Shown here: positions 1 through 7,891 of the stretch, piece after piece
Layout: each line of letters starts with the position of its first letter
How positions within the stretch are numbered: the stretch's first letter is position 1
Source of the DNA: Zygnema cylindricum
Taxonomy: Eukaryota > Streptophyta > Zygnematophyceae > Zygnematales > Zygnemataceae
Assembly (NCBI GenBank): GCA_037447655.1
Contig: JBBHKE010000905.1
Span: 259,251 to 271,163, forward strand
Reading direction: 5' to 3'
Length of the DNA stretch: 11,913 nucleotides
Made by a program: the position numbers and the translations under genes
The notes under the pieces: generated by a model
Databases searched by the model: none
What the model saw: the letters and a program-made list of their open reading frames with translations, nothing else
Told to the model about the DNA's origin: nothing

Positions 1-4
1 CCGA

Positions 5-78
<74 letters not shown>

Positions 79-83
79 CGCAG
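1..83 (+). repeat. CT microsatellite forming the 3' end of an intron
   Basis: Nearly pure CT dinucleotides run from about position 7 to 78 and end in tctctccgcag at 73-83. A long pyrimidine tract followed directly by CAG is a classic 3' splice acceptor, and a long open frame starts just after it. I read this as the tail of an intron whose polypyrimidine tract has expanded as a microsatellite. The upstream exon lies outside the window. Confidence 0.7.
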
Positions 84-806
84 GTCATCCATGGATTCTC
101 AAACATTGTCGCCGTCCCAAAGAAAGAACACCCGCCTCTCCCCCCATATCAAATACCCCTTTTTTATCGAAGGAAAGATTAATTTTAAATCCGAATTCGG
201 TCCTCGATCTGCAAAATTCGGACCCCGATTCTCCCTCGACGAGCGAATCAGAAAATTCGCCCAATTGCAGCGGAAGTCGAGGTCAATTTAACAAAAACTG
301 CCCGATGTACGACCGAAAAATCAAAAACCAAGGAGGTCAAATTAGCGGAAATTTGTCGATTTCCAAATCAAGTAGCTATATGGGTTTACCGCCGAAATCA
401 AAATCAAGTAAAAGTACTTTGTCGCATATGTCTCAATCTTTTCCGATGTCGAAAGCACGAATTCAACAATCGGAAAATTCGCCCGATCGAATTTTATCCG
501 ATAAACAATTTCGAGCGTGGAATCACGGATACGAAAGTTTTTCTTTATCGGAGTCTCCAGAAAATGTCGAAAGATCGAAAGAAATTTCTTCGACGGAAAT
601 ATTAGATTCGAGAAGAAACGAAAAGGAATCGAATTCTAGAAAGGAATCAAACTGTAAATCAAATTTAAAATCGAAAAATTCGGAATGGAGTCATCGGTCA
701 GCTTCAGAGCTTATCGCGGCGGTGGCGGAAAAATTGAGACCGGAAAAAAATTTGAATAATTTATTTTCTCCGATCGACGGTTCAAAAACAACGAGTTTAG
801 CACTTG
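84..806 (+). CDS. Internal exon: probable C-terminal tail of a Ser/Thr protein kinase (partial gene)
   Basis: The exon is 723 nt and stays open throughout in the frame whose codons start at 83, 86, 89 and so on. It lies between an acceptor (AG at 82-83) and a donor (GTAAGC at 807). It contributes two bases (GT) to a split first codon and then reads HPWILKHC. HPWI matches the conserved end of eukaryotic protein kinase domains (subdomain XI), usually preceded by S, R or K; the split codon nGT allows S or R. The remaining ~230 residues are rich in Ser, Asn, Lys and Glu, with many SP and SE pairs, and look disordered. One short amphipathic stretch near the end (SELIAAVAEKLRPE) could be helical. 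The 66-residue ATG-led frame at 91-291 is out of frame with this reading. The kinase assignment rests on one short motif, because the catalytic core is outside the window. I cannot name the kinase family. Confidence 0.6.
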
Positions 807-1119
807 GTAAGCATTCAATTTTTTTCTTTGTTTTTTTTTTTCCTCCCTCTGTCTTGTTTGGTTTTGGGTTTTGATAAGCTGATATTTGAAGACCACAGTT
901 TGACTTTTTAGTAGACGCAGATTTTGATTTTTTTTTGAGTATTAATGTGGTTTTTTCATAACATTTTCTTAGTAATTATTGCTTATTTATTCTTTATATA
1001 AATATATAACATACATACATATTATTACATACATACAATACATACATACATTTTACATCATGATACCCGAGATCTTGACAACCTCGGTAAAATACAATTA
1101 AACTTTTTTTTTTTTGCAG
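807..1119 (+). other. Intron (313 bp) of the left-hand gene, with ACAT microsatellite
   Basis: It begins GTAAGC at 807 and ends with a run of T followed by GCAG at 1116-1119. It is T-rich and contains an ACAT/TACA tetranucleotide microsatellite at roughly 1008-1053. The 189-residue open frame that reads past 806 into this stretch encodes mainly Phe from the T tracts, which fits an intron. Confidence 0.6.
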
Positions 1120-1148
1120 AACTTGAAGGGACATGGAAGTCAATTTGA
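1120..1148 (+). CDS. Predicted last coding exon of the left-hand gene
   Basis: After the acceptor at 1119, splicing joins the single base G806 to AA at 1120-1121 (Glu). The frame then reads LEGTWKSI and stops at TGA 1146-1148, so the protein would end LALELEGTWKSI. The acceptor is strong, but the coding part is only 29 nt, so this is a prediction from the splice signals and phase. AATAAA-like sequences occur downstream, for example near 1433 and 1625, and could serve the 3' end. A transcript could equally well skip to a more distant exon. Confidence 0.4.
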
Positions 1149-1433
1149 TCAAAATTAAAAGTTTTAATATATTTCGTAGGCATAGAAAAGAAGGGCAAAA
1201 CTAGGTCAAAGGAAGAAACGAACAACCTGAACCACAAAATCATATTATGATTTGACATTTTCCTGTTGGAAAAATCATTATGAACTCTATTTTTTTAGTT
1301 TGGGAACCTCGAACATGTCATTTTTTTTTTTTTTTTTTAGATATACTTTTTCTCGTTTGATTTTTGTCAATGTTTTCTATTTTGGGATCCTTTTTTAAAA
1401 GGCACCTTTTTTTGATCGACAATTTTCACTAAT

Positions 1434-1620
1434 AAAATAAAAAAATAGGATAGTAGAAAAAAGAGATATAAAAGTTAAGGAAAATCTCAAGTAGGACAAA
1501 AATGGGAGATCGAGTTTTACTTTTTAGAAAAATCTCAAATAGGACAAAAATGAGAGGTAGTTATACTCTTTTGGAAAAATCTTGAATAGGACAAAAAAGA
1601 GATGCTAGTTAAGAATAGTT
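1434..1620. repeat. Degenerate ~47-bp tandem repeat, about four copies
   Basis: The core AAAATCTCAAATAGGACAAA recurs with small changes at about 1481, 1529 and 1576 (spacings 48 and 47 bp). Each core is followed by a GAGAT/GAGAGGT element and a T-rich spacer. A weaker fourth copy, containing AATAGGATAGTAG, precedes them from about 1434. No coding potential is seen. Confidence 0.55.
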
Positions 1621-1820
1621 TTTGAAATAAATAAATTGAGATTTGTAAAAAATTCTGTACATTTGTAGAAACCGTTTTGGTAAGAAACTAAAGTTTAATA
1701 GAAACTTTAAGTTTCAGAAATAAGTTCATAATTTTTTTATTTTTTTCCTTTGTAAACTAATTAACAAAAATAAAATTTGATGGCGTCTTCCATGTCCATC
1801 ACTGGAAAAGTATTTAATTT

Positions 1821-1965
1821 CCTCTCTCCTCTCCCTCTCCCTCTCCCACTCCCTCCTCTCCCTCTCCCTCTCCCTCTCTCTCTCCCTCTCCCTCTCTCTC
1901 TCTCTCCCTCTCTCTCGCTCTCCCTCTCTCTCTCTCTCTCCTCTCCCTCTCCCTCTCTTCCCATT
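1821..1965. repeat. CT/CCCTCT polypyrimidine microsatellite
   Basis: About 145 bp of almost uninterrupted pyrimidines, made of CCCTCT and CT units with rare A or G. It is a simple repeat. The Arg/Glu-rich frames on the minus strand are artefacts of it. Confidence 0.9.
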
Positions 1966-2470
1966 TTTTTCCGAGATGGTGATGGAAAAAGTTCCACAAT
2001 CTAAAATGTGTAAAATACACAAGTGAAATTTAATGTTGACTGCAATTTTAATATATATATATTTTCTAAATAAATCACTAATAAATGGAAATTTATGAAC
2101 AAAAAGTGAATATTTGACCAGCATTCGACATCACCGCCCTAAAAATTTACAAAAAAAAAAGAGGCATCAACTACACTAATTATTATTTCCTAATGCTATT
2201 ATATTTAAGTGGCTAACAATCAATAACATCCTTCAAAAATAAACAACATAAAAAGCAAATACAACAAATATATAAAATCCTTGATGAATATCACTAAAAT
2301 AAAACGCTAAGTGATACTTTCTGGAATCTAACAATAACTACACCGCGAATCGTTATTAGTGTCAAAGTTTAAATAGTGTTGAAGAAAATTTACCGTACTT
2401 GATGCTAATTAAGAATTTGATTTTTTTCAAAAAAAAGGTGTAATCTAACTTCGGCGTTAATACTAATTTG

Positions 2471-3353
2471 TAGTGTTGTGTATCGGTAAAAAACTTATCG
2501 CGATAACACCGATACCGATAGTTATCGGTTATTGAACGGTCAGAGGTTCCGATATATCGGTCTGAGACCAACAAATTCCATATCGGCGATAACAAAAAAA
2601 ATATATAGTATGCATACAATAGTACTTTATAACATTCTGTATTATATTATTGACTTTATATAGCATGGCATGCCACGTATAAATATCTGTTCCGTCTCCG
2701 TTTAACTGCAATTTATTACGGACAGCGCAGCACATAAACGTTGGACAGTTAACTGAACAGCAATTTTACGACAACGTACGGAATTGTACTGGCAAACTGG
2801 AGAACATGGAACGGGAAAAGGACGGCGGACACAAAGTACAACGGACGCAAAATAACATTATGCGCGCCGCCGAATCGAACGGACGACTTGGAATGAGAAA
2901 ACACGAGCGGACGGGCCAGCGTGAGCGCCGGCATCCCGGAATGACTCTTTTGGCAAAAAAGCCGACAGATTGACACGTGGCAGGTCCCCAGTGGATCTCA
3001 AGGAATCAAGGGACAAAGCCATGGCGTCGGATGTGAAAGGTTCATCGTTTTTACTGGATCCGTATCAAAACCGTACAGATCTCATGGCGGCTACTGTACA
3101 TTCTGTGCTTGTACACGTCCAGGGAATAACACGTACAGTTGAGTGTACAGGCCGTACATTTATCTGTACGGTCCGTACAGTTATCGCCAATACTTATCGA
3201 TATCGGCATTATCGCCGATAAGTACCCGATATTATTGACTACTTATCGGCGATAAGACCGATGTCGATATATCGTACCAATATATCGATTATCGGGAACC
3301 CGAAAAAAGGTCCATATCGGCTATCGGTAAATCCTTACCGATACACAACGCTA
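2471..3353. mobile_element. hAT-like non-autonomous transposon 1 (883 bp) nested in the TA-flanked element
   Basis: The left end TAGTGTTGTGTATCGGTA (2471-2488) and the reverse complement of the right end, TAGCGTTGTGTATCGGTA, differ at one base. Identical 8-bp sequences CTAATTTG flank the element at 2463-2470 and 3354-3361. Eight-base duplications and short TAG-type termini are hallmarks of hAT elements. The subterminal 100-150 bp hold clustered TATCGG/CGATA palindromes, such as CTTATCGGCGATAAG at 3242-3256, which could be transposase-binding repeats (inference). The middle is much richer in G+C and has a 96-codon open frame (2683-2970). No hAT transposase motif is visible, so it would need a helper element. 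Confidence 0.85.
2683..2973 (+). pseudogene. GC-rich open frame inside hAT-like element 1, possible captured gene fragment
   Basis: The frame is open from 2683, just after a TAA, to a TGA at 2971-2973. It gives 96 codons with ordinary mixed amino-acid content, for example LTEQQFYDNVRNCTGKLENM and MEREKDGGHKVQRTQ; the first ATG is at 2806. The composition is far less AT-rich than the surrounding element. A second frame continues from about 2970 (TRGRSPVDLKESRDKAMASD), as if a coding sequence had been frameshifted. I recognise no family. It may be a host fragment picked up by the transposon, a remnant of its own gene, or chance in GC-rich DNA. An overlapping 75-residue minus-strand frame also exists. 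Confidence 0.3.
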
Positions 3354-3780
3354 CTAATTTGGGAACAGCATAAATGGAAAATTTGCCGTACGATTATATG
3401 CACTAATATATGTATCCGTACAAAATATTATAAATTGTACGCCGTCGCGAATTTAAAGTATCCGTACATGCCACACTAATTTACGTGACAAACTAATCCC
3501 GTTTTTTCGAGCGCACGTTCCTATGCGTGCGCGTCTGATTTAATTCATTTTTTGCAAATTTTCACTTGAAGAGGTACATTTATGTACGGTCTGACATCGA
3601 CCGTACACCACACTATCTAGATTTTATTGTACTTTCGGGCTTTACGCTATTTTGTACGGTATCTTAATTAACATCAAGGAAAAATTAAAATCAAGTATCC
3701 TATTTGAAAAAAAAAATCAAAGTTTTAAGAACCCAAATTAGAGTTATTGACACTAATAACGATTCGCGGTGTAATGGTGT

Positions 3781-4176
3781 TAGTGTTGGGTATCGAGGAC
3801 CTATTGCCGATATTCAATATATATATCGAATTTTAGGTATCCGATAATCGATATATCGAATCCACGTACCTAGAAGCTAAATATCCGGATATTTATGCGA
3901 TTTTCTTTTTTTCTTCCCGATTATTTTCTCAACACACCCCCCCCCCCCCCCCTTGGCGCCGCCCCGGTTGGGGGGGGGGGGGGGGGGACGGGGGTCCGTA
4001 CGATTTTCCGTACGAATGTCTGTACTATATCTGTACGGACACCCATTTTTTGCGATATATATCGCAATAATTTATGTTGGTCCAGGTACGATATATTGAG
4101 GAGTCTGCTCGATCGATATTCGATATATCGAATATCGAAATTATCACGATATGAATTTACCTGATACCCAACACTA
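3781..4176. mobile_element. hAT-like non-autonomous transposon 2 (396 bp)
   Basis: The left end TAGTGTTGGGTATC (3781-3794) is the exact reverse complement of 4163-4176. Identical 8-bp sequences AATGGTGT at 3773-3780 and 4177-4184 are the target duplication. The termini closely resemble those of hAT-like element 1 (TAGTGTTGkGTATCG), so the two are probably relatives moved by the same kind of transposase. The arms carry palindromes such as CGATATATCG, and the centre carries a C16/G18 hairpin. There is no coding capacity; the frames here are broken by the homopolymers. Confidence 0.85.
3937..3987. repeat. Poly-C/poly-G inverted repeat (C16-loop-G18)
   Basis: Sixteen C (3937-3952) are followed by the 17-base spacer TTGGCGCCGCCCCGGTT and then eighteen G (3970-3987), with another five G at 3990-3994. 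The arms can pair as a perfect G:C hairpin, or the G-run could form a quadruplex. It lies in the middle of a very AT-rich element. Confidence 0.85.
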
Positions 4177-4195
4177 AATGGTGTAGTGATGAACA

Positions 4196-4362
4196 CCGTA
4201 CGGAATCTTATTCCGTACAGAATCTCGCACCGTAGCGATTTTTATCATACCGATTTTTTTCAATACGAAATTTTCCTAACGTACCGAGTTTCATCCCGAA
4301 ACAAATTTCGACCGTACAACATTTCATTCCGTACGCAATATCATACTGTACATAATTTTATA
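4196..4362. repeat. Degenerate 17-bp tandem array, about ten units
   Basis: Units of 16-19 bp follow the consensus CCGTACnnAATnTCATT: CCGTACGGAATCTTATT (4196), CCGTACAGAATCTCGCA (4213), then more diverged units, then CCGTACAACATTTCATT (4312), CCGTACGCAATATCATA (4329) and CTGTACATAATTTTATA (4346). The array ends at about 4362, directly against the 3' end of the minus-strand retrotransposon. It does not have CRISPR architecture, because there are no unique spacers. Confidence 0.7.
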
Positions 4363-4599
4363 TATGGGCTGACTTTATTAAAATGCACGATGGTAAACCA
4401 TATGAGTCCATAGGAACAAAAGGAAGTAGCATTGCTAAAACTGAAAAAACCACATGACTACGGAATAAACAAAGTAGAAAATCAAGACAAAACCGACGAA
4501 AATACGAAAAAATGGCGGGGAAATCAAAAATACCCCAAAAAGCAAACCCCCGCAAACAAAACATCAAAGGAAAAAACTAACACCAACATAACTAAAAAT

Positions 4600-7061
4600 C
4601 TACGGAAAGCAACCATGTAAGTCCCCGAATCTCGGAGGAGCACAAGGAGGAAGTTTCGGAACACGCCGTCGATCCATAACGACAATAGACGATCGAAGTA
4701 ATATAGAAGCCAGCACCCGTTGTAGAGCCGCGGAAAAACGTTGACGAAAAAAGGAAGTAAGGACTGAAACAGAAGGGCTCCCAGGTCCCCGCCTCTCGAA
4801 CGAGCGCCGACCACAAGTACGAAAAAACTCGTCCAAAGCCACACCCACACAACCAAATATCTCGACCGCCATCGGAATGAAGCCATCCATAGCGCCGCGA
4901 CAGGCATAATCACGCTCCTTCCTTTTAGCCGCGTCACGGGCGGCCACTCCCACATGCCGAGCCGCTTGGGTGTCGACTGTAGTTGAGGTAGGATTCGCCA
5001 AAACAATATCACCAAATGTACGACGCGCACCATCAAGTAATACAAGGTCAATCCGACGCGGAGGAATAATGTGAGAGACCTCCCGACGAACAGAAAATCC
5101 CTCCTCAGAAGCGATAGTAGCAATGGTGTCTCCAATCGCGTCGTGGGCCCGAATCAACTCGCCCCCGTGGGAGCAACGAAGCAAATGGACCCCGTCGGGC
5201 TCGAGAACGTGGCCACAACGAAGCAAATGGACCCCGTCAGGCTCGAGAACTTGGCCACATGAGCAAACAAGTGAGCCAAGCAAAGGTGGATGAGGGAGGC
5301 CAAGCCGAAACCTAAGGACCGTCGTGAACTGAGCCGGTGTGAAACGAAGAGTAGATAAGATAGGGACAGCCAATAGCCAAGCTCCAGAGCCAGGTCCGCC
5401 ACAAGATAGGAACCGTGCACGCGAAGAATCGGAAGGAAGCGCATGGAGAAGCTCGACTTTAATAGTGGCGACAACGCGATCAGAAATGGATTCCTGAACA
5501 CGCGGAACTGATGTCGTAACAAGAGTGGAAAACATCGGCATGTCCTCGATAGCAGCCGGATTAAGAGAACGTGATGCATCCAAAAGGGACCGTTGGAAGG
5601 CTAGCTTACCATCTGAAATACGGGGAACCACGGCCGCAAGAATAGGAGTGTCCCCAGCCAGAAAACGAGAGACAATGGTGGAAGCAATAAGGCACCAACT
5701 TCCCAAATAGGCGGCTAGAGCAACACGCGCCGTCGAGAGTAAACCCGAACCGCCAGCCGAGACACGAAGAGAGGCTTGAATGCGTGCCGCAGGCCCAGAC
5801 TCGCGATCAAAAGCTCCATGGCCCAACAAAGTGTGGAGGACACCCATAAGACGATCGTCGAAAGCAGAAAGTGAGGACACAAAGGATGGGGTGGGAGGGG
5901 AAGTGCGAGTAAGGTAGGAGGGCCGGTGGGGGAAACATCGTGTCAGAAGAACAAAGGCCACATGGGGATCAAAAAGGCGAGGAAGGTCGTCCACGTGGGA
6001 CAAATCTGTCTGAAGAGCGGAATCGAGGAATTTCGTGATGTATGGATCGGAACCAAGCGGGCAACCCAACACACGAATGCCTTCGGAAGGAGGAGGGGTC
6101 TGAAAACCAAGAGGGGGAGTGAAAGGAGGAGGAATAGGACGTGGGGACCAAACAACACACTTCGAGGGCTGGACCGAAAGATTGAGTTCGGCCAACCGAG
6201 CCTTCAAAAAGTTATAAGCTGGTATAACTTGGTCTGAAGGACCAATAATGTGTGTGTCATCCGCAACTGAAGGGAAGAGGCAAGAAGGGTAAGCAACAGC
6301 GGAAGCTCGGAGAGCACGGTAATAGGCTAAGGCAAACAAGGGCCCCCCAAGAGGATCGCCCTGACGAGTGCCAGTCGTGGAGGAAAGTGGGAACAAATCA
6401 TCATCAGTGGAGAAAGAGAGGCTACTGCCCAAAGAATAAAAGGCTCTCACAAAAGGAAATATCTGGACAATCAGAGAAGGTGCAGCCATAAGCTCCGAAA
6501 AAATGGCATTCCGATGCACTGTATTAAAGGCATTTGAAACATCCACCTGGAGCACTAACCAATCCGGATGGGCATCTAACAAAGCTCGGATCCTGTGGAC
6601 CACGACCTCACAACCCTTCGGGGTTGCCACTCCGAACTGATGAGGAGAGAAAAAATCATGAAAAGCGGGCTGGAGCTGGATGTAGATCGCACGGGCCACC
6701 AATCGGTATAATACCTCGCCCACAGCAATAGGACGGATTCCCCCATTGGGTTTGGTAACAGCTACGAGGCGGGACGCTGTGAGGAGACCGCAAATACGAG
6801 AAGGGACAGTGCTTGCCACAATAAGAGAAAATACTCGAAAAAACATATCAAAGCCCCGAGCACCAGATTCCGGAGGCAAAACGTCGCGAAATAACTCATA
6901 ATTAGTGCCTGAAGGACCCCTAGCTGAAAGATGTGGAGAAGTCGTAAGGGCTTTAATTAAACAGTCTCGATCCAAAAGAAAATAGTCTGTTGACTCGAAG
7001 GTGTAAATAGAGGGGGAATGAGGGGTAGGAGCTGGCGGATGAAGAGCTCGGAGAATCTCAA
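4600..7061 (-). pseudogene. Retrotransposon ORF, 3' part: reverse transcriptase, zinc knuckle, restriction-like endonuclease
   Basis: About 819 codons are open from the LTR junction to the stop at 4602-4600. The only start-like codon near the 5' end is TTG at 6975. The frame extends upstream of it with family-typical sequence (EILRALHPPAP), so the protein really began in the fragment beyond the LTR. Numbering from TTG as 1: motif A is LQVDVSNAF (Asp145), motif B is GTRQGDPLGGPLFALAY (202-218) and motif C is VADD (Asp239, Asp240), so all three catalytic Asp are present. The thumb and connection follow. A zinc knuckle starts at Cys571 and Cys573 (CSC, then HLLRC). The nuclease shows RRID (Asp643), then Asp656 after 12 residues, and the basic stretch AAKRKERDY. 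A 14-residue tandem duplication (574-601) lies in the knuckle. This half is otherwise free of stops and frameshifts. Confidence 0.85.
5173..5256 (-). repeat. 42-bp in-frame tandem duplication in the zinc-knuckle coding region
   Basis: Two adjacent 42-bp copies (5215-5256 and 5173-5214) encode GQVLEPDGVHLLRC and GHVLEPDGVHLLRC. They differ by only a few bases. The duplication repeats the His and the last Cys of the knuckle and keeps the reading frame. Confidence 0.9.
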
Positions 7062-7427
7062 TGAAATTCTATGGGCTCCATTGCCACACAGAATTGACAG
7101 ATCCAATGAAGCTAATCTAGAAGGTGCCGACTCCAAGTTTATATGAACCCAAATGATTGACCCCTTGACAACCAGAACCCCATTACTGCTTCACCCTTGT
7201 GAAATAAGACTTTCTGTGTGCTCAGTTCCACCACAGAATGCAAAGTTAGAATATGAGATTTGGACACATTCACCCACTTTGACTTTCCCTTAGAAATGCA
7301 GCAACCCTGGCAGGCAAAAACCCTGTCCAACTACACCCCTGTGTAGCCTGGACTCCCCTGAGACCGTAGCAAAAAGAATCACTGAAAAAGGTGAAGTAAA
7401 TTGATAGTAATGGCTGGCCAAAGTTTG

Positions 7428-7438
7428 CCTTTTATATA
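7428..7438 (-). promoter_or_regulatory. TATA box of the LTR promoter
   Basis: TATATAAAAGG reads 5'->3' on the minus strand about 370 bp before the LTR's 3' end. This is where an LTR promoter is expected to sit, with transcription beginning about 25-35 bp further on, near 7400. The assignment relies on position within the LTR and the consensus match. Confidence 0.55.
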
Positions 7439-7606
7439 AGATGCTCTCAAGGAGAGGCGGCTACCTACCAAAAATATTCTAAGTCCTAAAAACCTACTCA
7501 CATTCCCTCTAGACCAATCAAATTGCAGCACACTAAATAATGTACATAGAAAGTAGGGTATTCGCCGTACTTTATGTACGAAGATATTCGGCACCACTCT
7601 CAGTCT

Positions 7607-7677
7607 GCCACGTGGCATACAAGTCATCGTCATTTTGTCTTTTTCTTCTCCGGCATCCTAGAGGATGATGCCACGTG
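7607..7677. promoter_or_regulatory. G-box pair in LTR U3 (third copy at 8042-8047)
   Basis: CACGTG occurs at 7609-7614 inside the perfect palindrome GCCACGTGGC, at 7672-7677 as GCCACGTGTCA, and again at 8042-8047 as GCCACGTGTCA. In plants this ACGT-core motif is bound by bZIP and bHLH factors (abscisic-acid, light and stress responses). Similar sites are E-boxes in animals, so the plant reading depends on the organism. Confidence 0.5.
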
Positions 7678-7803
7678 TCATTTTCCTTTTAACTCGCGAA
7701 GTACGGTAAAATATTCTCTCTGGCATTCCGGCACTCACGCGTGTCGTCGGTTTGCAATTCGGCGATCAGTGTCAACCGTTCGATCTGACGGCGCGCCGAA
7801 TTC

Positions 7804-7891
7804 TGTTGACCGTTGAAATTCCTTCAATGTTGACCGTTGAATTTTTACGGTCGTCGTCCATTTGTTGACCGTTGACATTATACGGTCGTCG
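7804..7891. promoter_or_regulatory. Tandem W-box cluster in LTR U3
   Basis: TGTTGACCGTTGA occurs three times, at 7804, 7828 and 7863. The second and third copies are followed by the same ACGGTCGTCGT block, forming an imperfect ~35-bp tandem repeat. TTGACC is the WRKY-factor W-box core, and the third copy has two cores (TTGACCGTTGAC). A further inverted TTGAC core lies near 7769-7775. It resembles the tandem enhancers of stress-responsive plant LTRs; activity is inferred. Confidence 0.5.

Larger units (their letters stand above)
1149..2338. other. AT-rich intergenic region / 3' flank, no gene seen
   Basis: Apart from the ~47-bp tandem repeat (1434-1620) and the CT tract (1821-1965), this stretch is AT-rich DNA with frequent stops in all frames. 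The open frames over the CT tract encode only Arg/Glu or Leu/Ser/Pro repeats created by the microsatellite. The first part is probably the 3' UTR of the left-hand gene. Confidence 0.6.
2341..3771. mobile_element. TA-flanked DNA transposon (non-autonomous) with 25-bp perfect TIRs
   Basis: The 25 bp at 2341-2365, beginning CACCGCGAATCGTTATTAGT, are the exact reverse complement of 3747-3771. Both ends are flanked by TA (2339-2340 and 3772-3773), which would be a two-base target duplication. Imperfect similarity continues inward: CTTGATGCTAATTAAG near 2399 matches CTTGATGTTAATTAAG near 3670 on the opposite strand. Removing the inserted hAT-like element and one duplication copy leaves about 540 bp with no transposase-like frame, so the element is MITE-like. 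TA flanks suggest Tc1/mariner, but the termini match no family I recognise, so the superfamily is open. Confidence 0.7.

Noticed and set aside
91-291. 66-codon ATG-led frame at the left end
   Set aside because: It overlaps the longer frame (83-874) that is open across the whole exon and joins in phase to the predicted last exon.
1726-2124. Arg/Glu- or Leu/Ser/Pro-rich open frames on both strands
   Set aside because: They are translations of the CT microsatellite; the flanks have no coding character.
2529-2735. Minus-strand frames over the left arm of hAT-like element 1
   Set aside because: They are Tyr/Arg/Ile-rich translations of the ATCGATA palindromes and contain no transposase motif.
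4196-4362. Repeated CCGTAC units considered as a CRISPR-like array
   Set aside because: Units are directly adjacent and degenerate with no unique spacers, and the setting is eukaryotic.
5071-6731. Several plus-strand open frames of 60-100 codons across the retrotransposon
   Set aside because: They are antisense shadows of the GC-richer reverse transcriptase ORF.
7379-7633. 84-codon minus-strand frame in the LTR
   Set aside because: It covers the TATA box and promoter region of the LTR and has no recognisable protein features.
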